64,000 nucleotides of DNA from Alsobacter sp045348435 (GCF_045348435.1 NZ_CP157484.1:3472001-3536000), one strand, 5' to 3'. Shown: positions 24,130-32,879, numbered from the stretch's first letter. Notes: generated from the letters alone by a model not told the origin. A program made the numbers and translations.

Positions 24130-26244
24130 TTCAGGGCCCCGCAGAACGGCGTCTACGCGCGTGACGAGTTGGGCGACCGTGTAGGGTTTCGGCAGGGGAT
24201 CAAGATCCGGATCGCCAGGCCCGGCGCCGTCGCGCAAATTCGCATAGCCGGTGGTGAGCAGGATCCTGATCCGGGGATGATGGGCGGCGACATGGCGCGC
24301 CAGTGCGCGTCCGTCCATTCCGGGCAAGCCGATGTCGCTGAACAGCAGCGAAACGGACGGGCCCTCGCCGAGCATCCGAATGGCCTGCTCGGCGTCTCCG
24401 GCTTCGACCACGTGGTGGCCCAGCTCCCGAAGCGCTTCGACCGCGAAGCGCCGCACCTCGGGCTGGTCTTCGACGACGAGGATGGTCGATGTCGGAGCGG
24501 ACGGCGCAGCGTCGACGATCTCGGGGCCATGCGTCGGCGCCTCATCCAGGCTGGGCGGGGCGAGCGGCAGCAGCATGGTGATCGTGGCCCCGTGGCCCGG
24601 TTCGCTGGTCAGCAGCACATGGCCGCCCGACTGCTGGATGAAACCATAGACCTGCGACAGCCCGAGGCCGGTGCCCTGCCCGTGCGGCTTGGTGGTGAAG
24701 AAGGGCTCGAACACCTTGTCCTGCAACTCGGCCGGGATGCCGGAGCCGGTGTCGGACACGCTGACGGCCACATAGGAGCCGGGAGGAGCGGCGCCGCCGT
24801 CGGCTTCGACCTCGACCCGAGCCGTCGAGACCACGAGCTCGCCGCCTTGCGGCATCGCATCCCGCGCGTTCACCGCGAGATTGAGGATCGCGCTCTCCAA
24901 TTGGTTCGGATCGACGTCGACCGCCGGGAGATCCGGTTCGGTCCTCGTCTGCACCGAGATCTTCTCGCCCAACGTGCGGTGCACGAGCTCGGTCATCCCT
25001 CGCACGAGCTGGTTGAGGTCCACGCGACGTGGCTCCAGAGGCTGCCGGCGCGAGAAGGCCAGCAGCCGCTGTGTCAGCATGGCGGCGCGCAACGCGCCCT
25101 CCTTGGCCAGCAGAGCGGACCGCCGCGCCCGCGCGTCCTCGGGGCCGAGCCGGCGCAGCAGCATCTCCAGATTGCCGATGACGACCGTCAGAAGATTGTT
25201 GAAGTCATGCGCGATCCCGCCCGTCAGGCGCCCGACCGCCTCCATCTTCTGGCTCTGGCGAAGGGCGTCCTCGGCGAGTTCCCGCCGCTTGGCCTCCTGG
25301 CGAAGCTTGTCGAGGGTGGCGTTCTCCCGCCGGGCCTGCCGATAGGCCGAGACGCTCAACAGGAACAGCGCCATCGCGCTGGGAGCCCCGAAGGCGAGAT
25401 AGCTCAGCATCGCGCCGCGCCACGCCCGAACCACCGAGGACCAGGGAAGTCCCGCCGTCACATAGATCGGGTAATCCGGCATGCTGCGATAGGCGACGAG
25501 CCGTCTCTCCCCGTCGAAGTTCGACGTGCCGAAATAGAGCCCAGCACCGGGTCGCTCGGCGATCTCCTTCTCCAGCCCGGTCGCGCGCTGGCGGGTCCCC
25601 AGCAGGTCAGCCGTGGACGTCGGATAGCGCACCAGGGCGACGCCGTCGTTGCGGAACAGTCCCATGGTGTAGCCGGCGCCGGCCGTGACCCTGCCGTGAA
25701 AGGCGCGGAAATAGTCCGGCTCGACAGACACCGCGGTGACCCCGCGAAAGCGTCCGCCCGGGTCCTCGCGGCGCCAGGCGAGCTGGAAGAAGACCGATCC
25801 GGTCGCTTTCCCCAGGAGAAGCTGGCTCACATGCGGGCGGGCCCCGGGCTGCAGCTGGGTCTGGAAATATGCGCGGTCGCTGACGTTCAGGCCGGCCGGC
25901 ACGGGACTGGCGCTCACCAGCGGCTGACCCAAGGCGTCGATGACCCATGTGTTGGTGAGCTGCGGAAGGCCGGCGACCAGCCTGGCGAGCTGCAGCCGCA
26001 ACTCGGCTTCGCGTGTCTGGATCTCCTCGTCCGCCAGCCCCCGGACGACCTCGTTCGTGTAGGTGGCGACCAGCCTGTGGGTGTCGAACGTCTTGATCGC
26101 ATGCTCGTAGACGAGATCGAGCGTCTGCAGCAGCCCCCGGCGAGCCGTTCGGACCTCCGTCCGGTAGGACACCCAGCCGAGAACCGCGAGGAGGACGACC
26201 GGCGCAAGCACGGAGAGAATGACGAGGAGGCGAAGCGCGCGCAT
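24115..26244 (-). CDS. Hybrid sensor histidine kinase with double-Cache sensor and receiver
   Basis: This 709 aa protein has membrane helices at about 5-27 and 280-302 bracketing a periplasmic Cache-type sensor (NVSDRAYFQTQL, then YRSMPDYPIYVTAGLPW). A HisKA/HATPase core follows (GGIAHDFNNLL, His near 345; DTGSGIP; GTGLGLSQVYG) and a C-terminal receiver (VVEDQPEVRR; LFSDIGLPGMDG). This layout is common in Rhizobiales hybrid kinases that sense organic ligands. No sigma-EcfG promoter was seen before it. The signal is unknown. Confidence 0.92.
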   Translation of the reverse strand: MRALRLLVILSVLAPVVLLAVLGWVSYRTEVRTARRGLLQTLDLVYEHAIKTFDTHRLVATYTNEVVRGLADEEIQTREAELRLQLARLVAGLPQLTNTWVIDALGQPLVSASPVPAGLNVSDRAYFQTQLQPGARPHVSQLLLGKATGSVFFQLAWRREDPGGRFRGVTAVSVEPDYFRAFHGRVTAGAGYTMGLFRNDGVALVRYPTSTADLLGTRQRATGLEKEIAERPGAGLYFGTSNFDGERRLVAYRSMPDYPIYVTAGLPWSSVVRAWRGAMLSYLAFGAPSAMALFLLSVSAYRQARRENATLDKLRQEAKRRELAEDALRQSQKMEAVGRLTGGIAHDFNNLLTVVIGNLEMLLRRLGPEDARARRSALLAKEGALRAAMLTQRLLAFSRRQPLEPRRVDLNQLVRGMTELVHRTLGEKISVQTRTEPDLPAVDVDPNQLESAILNLAVNARDAMPQGGELVVSTARVEVEADGGAAPPGSYVAVSVSDTGSGIPAELQDKVFEPFFTTKPHGQGTGLGLSQVYGFIQQSGGHVLLTSEPGHGATITMLLPLAPPSLDEAPTHGPEIVDAAPSAPTSTILVVEDQPEVRRFAVEALRELGHHVVEAGDAEQAIRMLGEGPSVSLLFSDIGLPGMDGRALARHVAAHHPRIRILLTTGYANLRDGAGPGDPDLDPLPKPYTVAQLVTRVDAVLRGPEGTLG

Positions 26245-26411
26245 GCGTCAGAGAGGCCGGCTGCGCCGCAACGAAGCGCCAGGCGTCAAGTCTTCCGCGG
26301 TGCCATCCCGATACGCCAACCGCCAGAACGCTCCCAAGCAGGCGATTCGCCTATCGCCCGCTGGACGCAAGCATCCATGGATTCAACCGCAACGGGTAGT
26401 CGCACTTCTCC

Positions 26412-26654
26412 TTACGCGACGATCGGTTCGGCTTGGCGCGCCACGTGAGGGCGAGGCTGCAACGCCGCTTCGAGCACGAGCCGCAGCACGTAGTATTGGC
26501 GCAGGCTCTCCACCAGTTCGTCCTTGTCCATCGCGCTGGCGCCGACGACGCCCAGTTCGAGGGCGTAGGACCTGAGGTCTTCGGTGATCGGGTCCAACCC
26601 ATGGGCGGGGTGCGCCTCTCCTGCGGAGACGCTCGGGGGTCTGACGTGACGCAT
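26412..26654 (-). CDS. Small hypothetical protein under sigma EcfG
   Basis: This 80 aa protein has a central segment MDKDELVESLRQYYVLRLVL that resembles a short helical SAP/Rho-N-like motif, preceded by DPITEDLRSYALELGVVGAS. The family is not firmly recognised. The ATG at 26652-26654 lies 60 bases downstream of an exact sigma-EcfG promoter, divergent from mscS. Confidence 0.65.
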   Translation of the reverse strand: MRHVRPPSVSAGEAHPAHGLDPITEDLRSYALELGVVGASAMDKDELVESLRQYYVLRLVLEAALQPRPHVARQAEPIVA

Positions 26655-26713
26655 GGGGAACGCAACTCCAGGTCCGGCGCATCGCGGCTCGGACGTTCAT
26701 CTTTGGCCGACAA

Positions 26714-26738
26714 AACGTCCTATGAAGAGAACGGTTCC
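26714..26738 (-). promoter_or_regulatory. Sigma-EcfG promoter of the 80 aa gene
   Basis: Minus strand GGAAC (26738-26734), 16 bases, CGTT (26717-26714). It is a divergent pair with 26763-26787. Confidence 0.82.
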
Positions 26739-26762
26739 GGCCGCCCCCGGATCCGCCGCTCC

Positions 26763-26787
26763 GGAACTCCGCCGCCGGGCCGGCGTT
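26763..26787 (+). promoter_or_regulatory. Sigma-EcfG promoter of mscS
   Basis: GGAAC (26763-26767), 16 bases, CGTT (26784-26787), 43 bases before the mscS ATG. Confidence 0.82.
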
Positions 26788-26830
26788 GGATTGATCGTTT
26801 CCGCGCGGAGCCTTGCCTTGAGCATTTCAG

Positions 26831-29158
26831 ATGAGTGACCCGGTCCGGCTGACGCGCCGGCTGGCGGGTTTCGCCGCGCTGGCGCTGGTGGCGTTGCTCC
26901 TGGCGGCGGCCCCGTGGGCGTCCGCCTCCGCGGCGTCCTCGCCGAGCAGCTCGGCGCTGGTTCCGTTCTCGCTCAACACCGGCAAGAAGGACGGCGACGC
27001 CAAGGCCGTTCCGCCCGACGACCCCGCCAAGGTGCCGGATTTCGTCAGCCGCCTCGACGATCGGCAGGCCCGGGCTCTGCTCCTGGACACGCTGAGCGGC
27101 AAGCCCAAGAACGAGGAGGCGCGGGACCGCGACACCGTCAGCGACATCTTCGGGAGCGTGCTCGCCGCAGCGCGCCAATATGCGGCGCGGATCGTCACGG
27201 TGGCGCAGGCCTGGCCGCAGCTGCTCACGCTCGACGAGCGCCTCACCGAGTATCTCGGCGCGACGCGGCCCGGCCTGGTGGCGCTCCTGGGATGGATCGC
27301 GCTGTCCTTCGTCGCCGCCGGGGCGGTGGAATATCTGGTCCGCCTGCTGTTCGAGCGCCTGCTGGCGCGACGGCGGCGCCTGCGCGGCCTCCCCGCGCCG
27401 CCCCAGACCCTGCGTCACGGCGGCAGGCTGGGCGTGCGATGCGTCGGACTGGCCTCCTTCATGGCGGTGTCGTCCGGCCTGATCCTGGCGGCTCCGCACG
27501 CGATGTCGTCCATCCAGCAGGATTTCGCGCTCTCGATCGCGGCCGGGGCGCTGCTGGTGCGCCTCGCCGACACGCTGGCCTATCTGTGCATCGCCTATCT
27601 GGTCCCGCCGTCCGAGCGCGCCCAGCGCCGCGTGCCGCGCAACGCCGTCCGGCTCGCCGTGGTCAGCACCCATGCGACCATCATCATGGGCGCGCTCATC
27701 CTGACGGATCTGCGCGGCGCCGGCGTCGCCTTCGAAGCGAGGCTGATCGTGGGCCTCGCGCTCTGGTGCGTGCTGGGGCTGTGCGTCTTCGCCGGCCTCG
27801 GGCGCCTGAAGGCGATCACCGCGAAGCTGAGCCTGGACGGCCCTCTCGCCCGCGAGGGCGTGATTTTCCGGTGGCTGCGCCTGCACTGGTACGGCCTGGC
27901 CCGGGGCGTGATCGGCGCGGTGTGGCTGTTTACGGTGCTGGCGGCCCTGGAGGCCGGCCCGATGGCGTTCGAGGCCGGCGTTCTGAGCCTGTTCGTGATC
28001 GCCTACACGCCCGCGGCCGTGCGCCTGCTGACGCTGGTGCTGCGCCGCAGCTTCGCCCGGCAGCGGGGCCATGACGAGAAGTCGGACCCGCCCTGGATCA
28101 CCAGCATCGTGCGCTGCGCCCGCATCCTGGCGACAGTCGCGGCGCTCTATGGGCTGGGGCGCGTCTGGGGCCTCGACGTCTTCGCCTATGCGAGCGACCG
28201 GCTCGGCGAGAGCGTCGCCCGCATGGTCATCGACGTCGCCATCATCCTGCTGCTCGCCTATGTGGTCTGGGAGATCATCCGCGCCATCATCCGCAGCGAA
28301 TCCGTCGGCGAACCGGTCGACCCTGACGAGCCCGAGATCTCGTTCGAGGAAGGCAGCATGAAGCCGCAGACGCGGATGCAGACCTTCCTGCCCCTCGTCG
28401 AGAAGTTCCTCTTCGTCCTCGTGCTCATCGTCGCCGGCATGATGATCCTGAAGACGCTGGGCGTCGACACCGGCCCGCTCCTCGCTGGCGCGGGGATCAT
28501 CGGCATCGCGATCGGCTTCGGCGCCCAGACGCTCGTCAAGGACATCGTGTCGGGCATCTTCTTCCTGCTCGACGATGCGTTCCGGCTCGGGGAATATGTC
28601 GAGATCGACCAGACCCGCGGCACCGTCGAGGGCATCTCGATCCGCAGCCTGCGCATTCGCCACCACCGCGGCGCAGTGCACACCGTGCCATTCGGCACGA
28701 TCCAGCGCCTCACCAATTACAGCCGCGACTGGATTATCCTGAAGCTGGAGTTCCTCCTGGCCTTCGAAACCGACCTGAAGAAGGTTAAGAAGATCGTCAA
28801 GGACATCGGCAAGGAGCTGTTGGAGGACGAGGAGTATGGCCAGCACTTCCTCGAGCCGGTGAAGTCGCAGGGCGTGCGCCGGATGGAGCAGATCGGCATG
28901 GTCATCGGCGTCAAGTTCATGGCCAAGCCGGGCGAGCAGTTCATCCTGCGCCGCGAGGTCTATCAGCGGGTCCGAGACGCCTTCGAGAAGAACGGCATCG
29001 CCTTCGCGCGACCGCAAGTCGTCGTGCAGGTTCCCAACGCCAAGATGTCGGCGGAAGAGTCCGAGGCCATCGCGGCCGCCGCGGCCGAGGCCGCGGACAT
29101 GCCCCCGCCTCCCCCGCAGGAGATGAAGCAGGGCGGCGGCGCCAAGAAGGCCAGCTAG
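26831..29158 (+). CDS. Large MscS-family mechanosensitive ion channel
   Basis: This 775 aa protein has a signal peptide (residues 1-36), an N-terminal periplasmic region, about eight to ten transmembrane helices and a C-terminal MscS core. The pore helix reads LLAGAGIIGIAIGFGAQTLV (near 550), followed by the cytoplasmic beta domain (IDQTRGTVEGISIRSLRIRH, then VPFGTIQRLTNYSRDW). It opens under hypo-osmotic shock to release solutes. The tail is Ala/Pro-rich. Its exact sigma-EcfG promoter fits an osmotic stress role. Confidence 0.93.
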   Translation: MSDPVRLTRRLAGFAALALVALLLAAAPWASASAASSPSSSALVPFSLNTGKKDGDAKAVPPDDPAKVPDFVSRLDDRQARALLLDTLSGKPKNEEARDRDTVSDIFGSVLAAARQYAARIVTVAQAWPQLLTLDERLTEYLGATRPGLVALLGWIALSFVAAGAVEYLVRLLFERLLARRRRLRGLPAPPQTLRHGGRLGVRCVGLASFMAVSSGLILAAPHAMSSIQQDFALSIAAGALLVRLADTLAYLCIAYLVPPSERAQRRVPRNAVRLAVVSTHATIIMGALILTDLRGAGVAFEARLIVGLALWCVLGLCVFAGLGRLKAITAKLSLDGPLAREGVIFRWLRLHWYGLARGVIGAVWLFTVLAALEAGPMAFEAGVLSLFVIAYTPAAVRLLTLVLRRSFARQRGHDEKSDPPWITSIVRCARILATVAALYGLGRVWGLDVFAYASDRLGESVARMVIDVAIILLLAYVVWEIIRAIIRSESVGEPVDPDEPEISFEEGSMKPQTRMQTFLPLVEKFLFVLVLIVAGMMILKTLGVDTGPLLAGAGIIGIAIGFGAQTLVKDIVSGIFFLLDDAFRLGEYVEIDQTRGTVEGISIRSLRIRHHRGAVHTVPFGTIQRLTNYSRDWIILKLEFLLAFETDLKKVKKIVKDIGKELLEDEEYGQHFLEPVKSQGVRRMEQIGMVIGVKFMAKPGEQFILRREVYQRVRDAFEKNGIAFARPQVVVQVPNAKMSAEESEAIAAAAAEAADMPPPPPQEMKQGGGAKKAS

Positions 29159-29231
29159 GCCGGCCGTCGACCCGCGCGCCGGGAACGCCGTCGCGGCTGG
29201 CGCGTTCGCCCCCGGCACATGGAGGACACGG

Positions 29232-29426
29232 ATGCCGAACGAACCCGCGCCGCAGCCAGGGCCGACGCCGACGCCCCCGACCCCGGCTCCCGGGCCGTCG
29301 CCCGGCATTCCGCCGAACAAGCCTGACATTCCGGATCCGGGGCCTGGGCCGGACATCCCGTCGCCTGGGCCGATCCCAGGCATGCCGCCCGCGGGCGACC
29401 CCCTGCCTCCCGGACCGCAGGCCTGA
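29232..29426 (+). CDS. Short proline-rich protein
   Basis: This 64 aa product is nearly half proline with repeated PGP and PSPG units. A clear GGAGGACACGG site precedes the ATG, and it lies 73 bases after mscS on the same strand, so it may be co-transcribed. The family was not recognised; low complexity limits confidence. Confidence 0.55.
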   Translation: MPNEPAPQPGPTPTPPTPAPGPSPGIPPNKPDIPDPGPGPDIPSPGPIPGMPPAGDPLPPGPQA

Positions 29427-29435
29427 CGCGCTTAC

Positions 29436-30311
29436 TCAGCGGCGGGTTGTGACGTCCACGTCCACCTTCATGCCGGTGAAGTCGCCCGATCGGCCCGTGA
29501 ACTCGCCGCTGATCGGGATCGCCTGGCTGGGGTCGCGCGTCACCGCGATGCGCAACAGCGCGTCGGATCCGATGATGCCGTTGGTCGGATCATACTCGAT
29601 CCACCCCGCCCCCGGCAGGTAGGCCTCCACCCAGGCGTGGGTTGCGCCGGCGCCTCGGACGCCGTGCGACCCGCCGTCGAGGGCCGGATCGTAAAGGTAG
29701 CCGGACACGAACCGGGCCGCGACGCCGAGGCTGCGAAGGGCCTCGATCATCAGCAGCGCGAAATCCCGGCACGTCCCCGATCCGAGCTCCAGAGTCTCCT
29801 GAGGCGTCTGGGTCCCCTCCTCGTTGCGCACGCCGTAGCCGAATTGCTGGCGGATGGAAGAGTTGATCGACGACACCAGCTCCAGCGTGTCCATCGGCTG
29901 CGCGGTGACGAAGCCTTTCGCCCAGGCCGCGAGCGCGCCCTTCGGGTCGGGATAGTGCAGGTCGACGAGCCTTGCGAGATCCTGCCGGTCTTCCGAGGAA
30001 TAGATGAACGGGTAGACCCGCGCTTCCGGCGTCACCTCGACCCGCCGCGGATCGCCCGGATAACGCTCGATCTGGAGGGTGCTTTCGATCCGGAGTTCCG
30101 TCGTGGGCTCGTCGAAGCGGGCCAGCGCGATCGAATTGCCGAACACGTCATGCATCCATCGGAGCGTCGCCTTGGGCGAGATCGACAGGTCCGCCTTGAC
30201 GAGGCGCAGGTCGTGGCTGTCGCGCGGCCTCAGCATCATGCGGTGCTCGCCCAGGCGGACCGGGTTTGCATAGGTGTAGGTGGTGGTGTGGCGCACCGTA
30301 AGGTGAATCAC
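29436..30311 (-). CDS. Transglutaminase-like cysteine protease-fold protein
   Basis: This is a 291 aa protein from the GTG at 30309-30311. It has an N-terminal beta domain (LTVRHTTTYTYANPVRLGEHR) and the transglutaminase core with catalytic Cys in GSGTCRDFA, His in THAWVE and Asp in YDPTNG. Family members are predicted peptidases or amidases of unknown substrate and are common beside stress genes. A longer frame to 30350 overlaps a near-consensus sigma-EcfG -10 element, which favours the shorter GTG start, although its ribosome site is weak. Confidence 0.88.
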   Translation of the reverse strand: MIHLTVRHTTTYTYANPVRLGEHRMMLRPRDSHDLRLVKADLSISPKATLRWMHDVFGNSIALARFDEPTTELRIESTLQIERYPGDPRRVEVTPEARVYPFIYSSEDRQDLARLVDLHYPDPKGALAAWAKGFVTAQPMDTLELVSSINSSIRQQFGYGVRNEEGTQTPQETLELGSGTCRDFALLMIEALRSLGVAARFVSGYLYDPALDGGSHGVRGAGATHAWVEAYLPGAGWIEYDPTNGIIGSDALLRIAVTRDPSQAIPISGEFTGRSGDFTGMKVDVDVTTRR

Positions 30312-30345
30312 GCAAGGCTCGCTGACGTTGGAGAAGGCGCAGGCC

Positions 30346-30371
30346 AACACCTGGCCGTGCGATGGGGTTCC
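30346..30371 (-). promoter_or_regulatory. Near-consensus sigma-EcfG promoter of the transglutaminase gene
   Basis: Minus strand GGAAC (30371-30367), 17 bases, TGTT (30349-30346); only the first base of the -10 element differs from CGTT. Confidence 0.5.
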
Positions 30372-30398
30372 AGGATCGCGGCAGGCATGCGTCGGGTT

Positions 30399-30424
30399 GG
30401 AACTGCGCGACCGCCTTCGACGTT
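30399..30424 (+). promoter_or_regulatory. Sigma-EcfG promoter of the 92 aa gene
   Basis: GGAAC (30399-30403), 17 bases, CGTT (30421-30424), 61 bases before the ATG at 30486. Confidence 0.82.
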
Positions 30425-30485
30425 AGAGCGCATCCGCGTGAACGTGGTGCGAAAAGGGCGGAAATCGTCCTGGGAGGCGGGCTGC

Positions 30486-30764
30486 ATGAGTACTGAGACG
30501 CTGGTTCCGCAGGATACCCCCACGCACGTCCCCGCCGCCTTGCGCAACAGAAGCGAATTCCTGGAGGAGCTCGCGCGCCGCGGAACGCGGTCCCCGGATC
30601 TGCTCGGCGCCTTCGAGGACATGGTCAGCCTGGTCGGTTGCCTGATGGCGCTGGATGACGATGCGGAGCCGGACCGCTGGAGGCGCGAGCGGGAGGGCTA
30701 TGAAGCACTGGCTCGGGCGAGGCGCTCGCTCCACCGCTGCGCCATGAGCCGAGGGCTGGTCTGA
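30486..30764 (+). CDS. Small hypothetical protein under sigma EcfG
   Basis: This 92 aa, largely helical soluble protein contains NRSEFLEELARRGTRSPDLL and a basic C-terminus. The family was not recognised. A GGGAGG site precedes the ATG at 30486, and the exact promoter upstream excludes the longer frame beginning at 29637. Confidence 0.7.
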   Translation: MSTETLVPQDTPTHVPAALRNRSEFLEELARRGTRSPDLLGAFEDMVSLVGCLMALDDDAEPDRWRREREGYEALARARRSLHRCAMSRGLV

Positions 30765-30787
30765 CGTCAAGTTTTCACGCGCGCCTC

Positions 30788-30812
30788 GGAACTTGTTTTC
30801 CGGAGACGCGTT
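30788..30812 (+). promoter_or_regulatory. Sigma-EcfG promoter of a candidate small RNA
   Basis: GGAAC (30788-30792), 16 bases, CGTT (30809-30812). No credible coding start follows before the terminator at 30878-30909. Confidence 0.78.
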
Positions 30813-30818
30813 CTGGTC

Positions 30819-30909
30819 GGGAGCGTCGACGCGACGGGACGAATGCCCCCTCTTCCCCTCGAGCCGACGCCTCCTGAAACCCGCAACGACTCCGTCGTTG
30901 CGGGTTTTT
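30819..30909 (+). ncRNA. Candidate general-stress small RNA, about 90 nt
   Basis: An exact sigma-EcfG promoter predicts a start near 30819, and a strong rho-independent terminator ends at about 30909. Between them lies a C/U-rich single-stranded stretch (CCCCCTCTTCCCCTC at 30846-30860) and a CCTCC element, both able to pair with ribosome-binding sites. The layout is like the sigma-T-dependent small RNA GsrN of Caulobacter, but no sequence comparison was made. It could instead be a leader that reads into the DUF883 gene, though that gene has its own promoter beyond the terminator. Confidence 0.5.
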
Positions 30910-30912
30910 CTT
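30878..30912 (+). terminator. Rho-independent terminator
   Basis: AACCCGCAACGAC pairs with GTCGTTGCGGGTT across a TCC loop, followed by TTTTTCTTT. It can end both the 92 aa gene and the candidate small RNA. Confidence 0.9.
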
Positions 30913-30941
30913 TGCGGTGCGGCGCTGTGCGGCGGAACCCG

Positions 30942-30967
30942 GGAACCGTCGGTTCCACGCTCGCGTT
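30942..30967 (+). promoter_or_regulatory. Sigma-EcfG promoter of DUF883-holin-like operon
   Basis: GGAAC (30942-30946), 17 bases, CGTT (30964-30967), 78 bases before the ATG at 31046. Confidence 0.82.
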
Positions 30968-31045
30968 GCAGCTTTACGTCCAGGGCAAGCGCCCCGGCCC
31001 TGCGCCCGCGCGGCGTCAGCGTGTAATGTAGAGGAGCTCCATCCC

Positions 31046-31387
31046 ATGCTTGGCAGTCAGGACCGGATGTCCGACGTTCGCGAGGATCTCACGAACATCC
31101 GCAACGACCTCGCGCGGCTCGCCGACACTGTCTCCCGGATGGTGTCGCATCGGTCTCGCGACGCGCAGGGTTCGGTTCGCGGCGTCGTCGACCAGGCGCG
31201 CGACCAGGTCTACAGCCGCGCCGAGGACATCACCAAGGCCGGCGCGATGCTGACCAGCGAGGCGCGCGACCGGCTGCTGGACTACAATGCGGAGTTCGAG
31301 AACCGAATCGAGCGCAACCCGATCAGGGCTGTGCTGATCGCGGCCGGGATCGGCCTGGTCCTCGGTCTCCTGAGCCGTTCACGCTGA
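31046..31387 (+). CDS. DUF883-type membrane-anchored protein (YqjD-like)
   Basis: This 113 aa protein has a coiled-coil body (residues about 8-85) and a C-terminal membrane anchor (AVLIAAGIGLVLGLLSRSR), the DUF883/YqjD form. A GAGGAG site precedes the ATG. Its stop codon shares one base with the start of the next gene, giving a yqjD-yqjE-like pair. It is paralogous in design to the gene at 12660-13025. Confidence 0.85.
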   Translation: MLGSQDRMSDVREDLTNIRNDLARLADTVSRMVSHRSRDAQGSVRGVVDQARDQVYSRAEDITKAGAMLTSEARDRLLDYNAEFENRIERNPIRAVLIAAGIGLVLGLLSRSR

Positions 31388-31878
31388 TGATCCAGATGCT
31401 CGCTCAACTCAAGGACAGCGCCCTGCGCCCTGTCCGCACGATGGTCAGCAACCTCGTCGAGGACGTGATCGAGATCGCCCTGATCGTCATCCTGGCTCTG
31501 ATAGCCGCCGGGTTCGGCATCGGCGCGCTCTATATCTGGTTCGCCGACCGCTACGGGTCCCTGCACGCGGCGGGGTACATGGCCGGGATCTTCGCGGGCC
31601 TCGCCGTGCTGGTTGTGATCATTCGTCTGATCACCAACTCGGCCCGTAAGAAGAAAGCCGAGCGCGAACGCCAGCGCCTGGCCGAGCAGGCGAGCCGGGC
31701 GGCCGGATCGGCGCTGGACGTCACCGCGCTGCTCAGGACCATGGGCGTGGGCCGGGCCAAGGACCGGATGGCGGCCGGGATCGCGCAGTCGATCACGAGC
31801 CGGGTCAGCCCCTGGACGCTGCTCGGGCTCTCCGTGCTGGCCGGTTTCGTGGGCGGGCGGGTTCTCGACAAGGACTGA
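31387..31878 (+). CDS. YqjE/DUF1469-type holin-superfamily membrane protein
   Basis: This 163 aa protein has two adjacent transmembrane helices (about residues 28-52 and 58-84), a basic linker (ARKKKAERERQRLAEQ) and a third hydrophobic segment near the end (WTLLGLSVLAGFVGGRVL). It fits the phage-holin-like YqjE family that follows YqjD in many proteobacteria. Translation is coupled to the DUF883 gene through an overlapping TGATG. The function is unknown; it is not evidence of a prophage. Confidence 0.8.
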   Translation: MIQMLAQLKDSALRPVRTMVSNLVEDVIEIALIVILALIAAGFGIGALYIWFADRYGSLHAAGYMAGIFAGLAVLVVIIRLITNSARKKKAERERQRLAEQASRAAGSALDVTALLRTMGVGRAKDRMAAGIAQSITSRVSPWTLLGLSVLAGFVGGRVLDKD

Positions 31879-31900
31879 AGAGGCGACGACGTCGCCAGCG

Positions 31901-31933
31901 AAAAGGCCGCGCAACGGGTGCGCGGCCTTTTTG
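31901..31933. terminator. Terminator between holin-like gene and phyR copy 2
   Basis: AAAAGGCCGCGC pairs with GCGCGGCCTTTTT over a 7-base loop; A/T runs on both sides suit both convergent genes. Confidence 0.88.
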
Positions 31934-31957
31934 TTTCAGGACAGGGCCGCCGGGCGT

Positions 31958-32761
31958 TCAGCCCACCGCCGACTTCGACTTGCGGTGCGACTTCTGGTCG
32001 AAGAACAGCGCCTGGCTGATCACGGCCTTCACGGTCTCGACCCGGAACGGCTTGGTGACCAGGAACGCCGGCTCGGGTCGCTCGCCCGTGAGGAAGCGCT
32101 CCGGATAGGCGGTGATGAAGATCACCGGCACTTCGAAGCTCTCCAGGATGTCGTTCACGGCGTCGAGGCCCGACGAGCCGTCCGCCAGCTGGATGTCGGC
32201 CAGGACGAGGCCCGGCTGCTGCCGGCGAACCGCCTCGACGGCCTCGTTACGGGTGCGGGCGACGTCGATCACCCGGTGGCCGAGGCCCTCGACGAGCGCC
32301 TCCAGATCCATCGCGATGATCGGCTCGTCCTCGATGATGAGGACGTCGGTCGCCATCTGCTGGGCGATTTCGCGGCCGGCCTCGTCGATGAGGGTGGAGA
32401 CCTCGTCCGGCGTGCGGCCCATCGCCCCGGCGATCTGGTCGTGGGTGAATCCCTCGACCGAGCTCAGCAGGAAGGCCACCCGCGCAGGCGGCGTGAGCGC
32501 GGCGAGATTGCGGGTCATGCCTCCGGTGGTCAGGGGCGAGTCGGTCATCTGATTGACCGCGATGGATCCCCAGACCTTCAGGAAAGCGCGATAGAGCGCC
32601 ACGCGAGGCTCCATGTCGCGGTCGAAGGAACCTGGATCGGCGATAAGCGCTTCGAGGGTCGCGACCGCATAGGCGTCGCCGCCCTGCTGAGTCCCCGTCA
32701 GGGCGCGCGCGAAGCGGCGCAGATAGGGCAGATGCGGTGCGATCGCCTGAGCAATTGACAT
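31958..32761 (-). CDS. phyR: PhyR anti-anti-sigma response regulator, copy 2
   Basis: This 267 aa PhyR has an EcfG-like N-terminal domain (MSIAQAIAPHLPYLRRFARA) and a receiver with phospho-acceptor Asp in LVLADIQLADGSSG and the VIFITAYPERFLTG segment. It is clearly related to copy 1 across its full length but differs in many positions, so this is an old duplication or separate acquisition rather than a recent repeat. Its own exact sigma-EcfG promoter lies at 32844-32868, divergent from nepR-ecfG copy 2. Confidence 0.95.
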   Translation of the reverse strand: MSIAQAIAPHLPYLRRFARALTGTQQGGDAYAVATLEALIADPGSFDRDMEPRVALYRAFLKVWGSIAVNQMTDSPLTTGGMTRNLAALTPPARVAFLLSSVEGFTHDQIAGAMGRTPDEVSTLIDEAGREIAQQMATDVLIIEDEPIIAMDLEALVEGLGHRVIDVARTRNEAVEAVRRQQPGLVLADIQLADGSSGLDAVNDILESFEVPVIFITAYPERFLTGERPEPAFLVTKPFRVETVKAVISQALFFDQKSHRKSKSAVG

Positions 32762-32843
32762 GGGCGAGCCTTACAGCTTGAGAAGACGATGAAGAGGCGG
32801 GCGGTCAGCCATTCCGAGGCAAGCCGAACCTTGACCTCACGGT

Positions 32844-32868
32844 AACGACATTCCCCCCTAAAAGTTCC
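32844..32868 (-). promoter_or_regulatory. Sigma-EcfG promoter of phyR copy 2
   Basis: Minus strand GGAAC (32868-32864), 16 bases, CGTT (32847-32844). Confidence 0.88.
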
Positions 32869-32879
32869 GAGCGACCCCC

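Noticed and set aside
26720..29383. 887-codon minus-strand frame opposite mscS
   Set aside because: Shadow of the MscS gene; the translation is His/Asp/Gly-rich without conserved motifs.
30843..31031. 62-codon frame in the candidate small RNA region
   Set aside because: It has no ribosome site, and it runs through the terminator hairpin and the next promoter.
31387..31878. Phage holin, suggesting a prophage
   Set aside because: The holin-like family here is the YqjE type paired with DUF883; no other phage gene is present.
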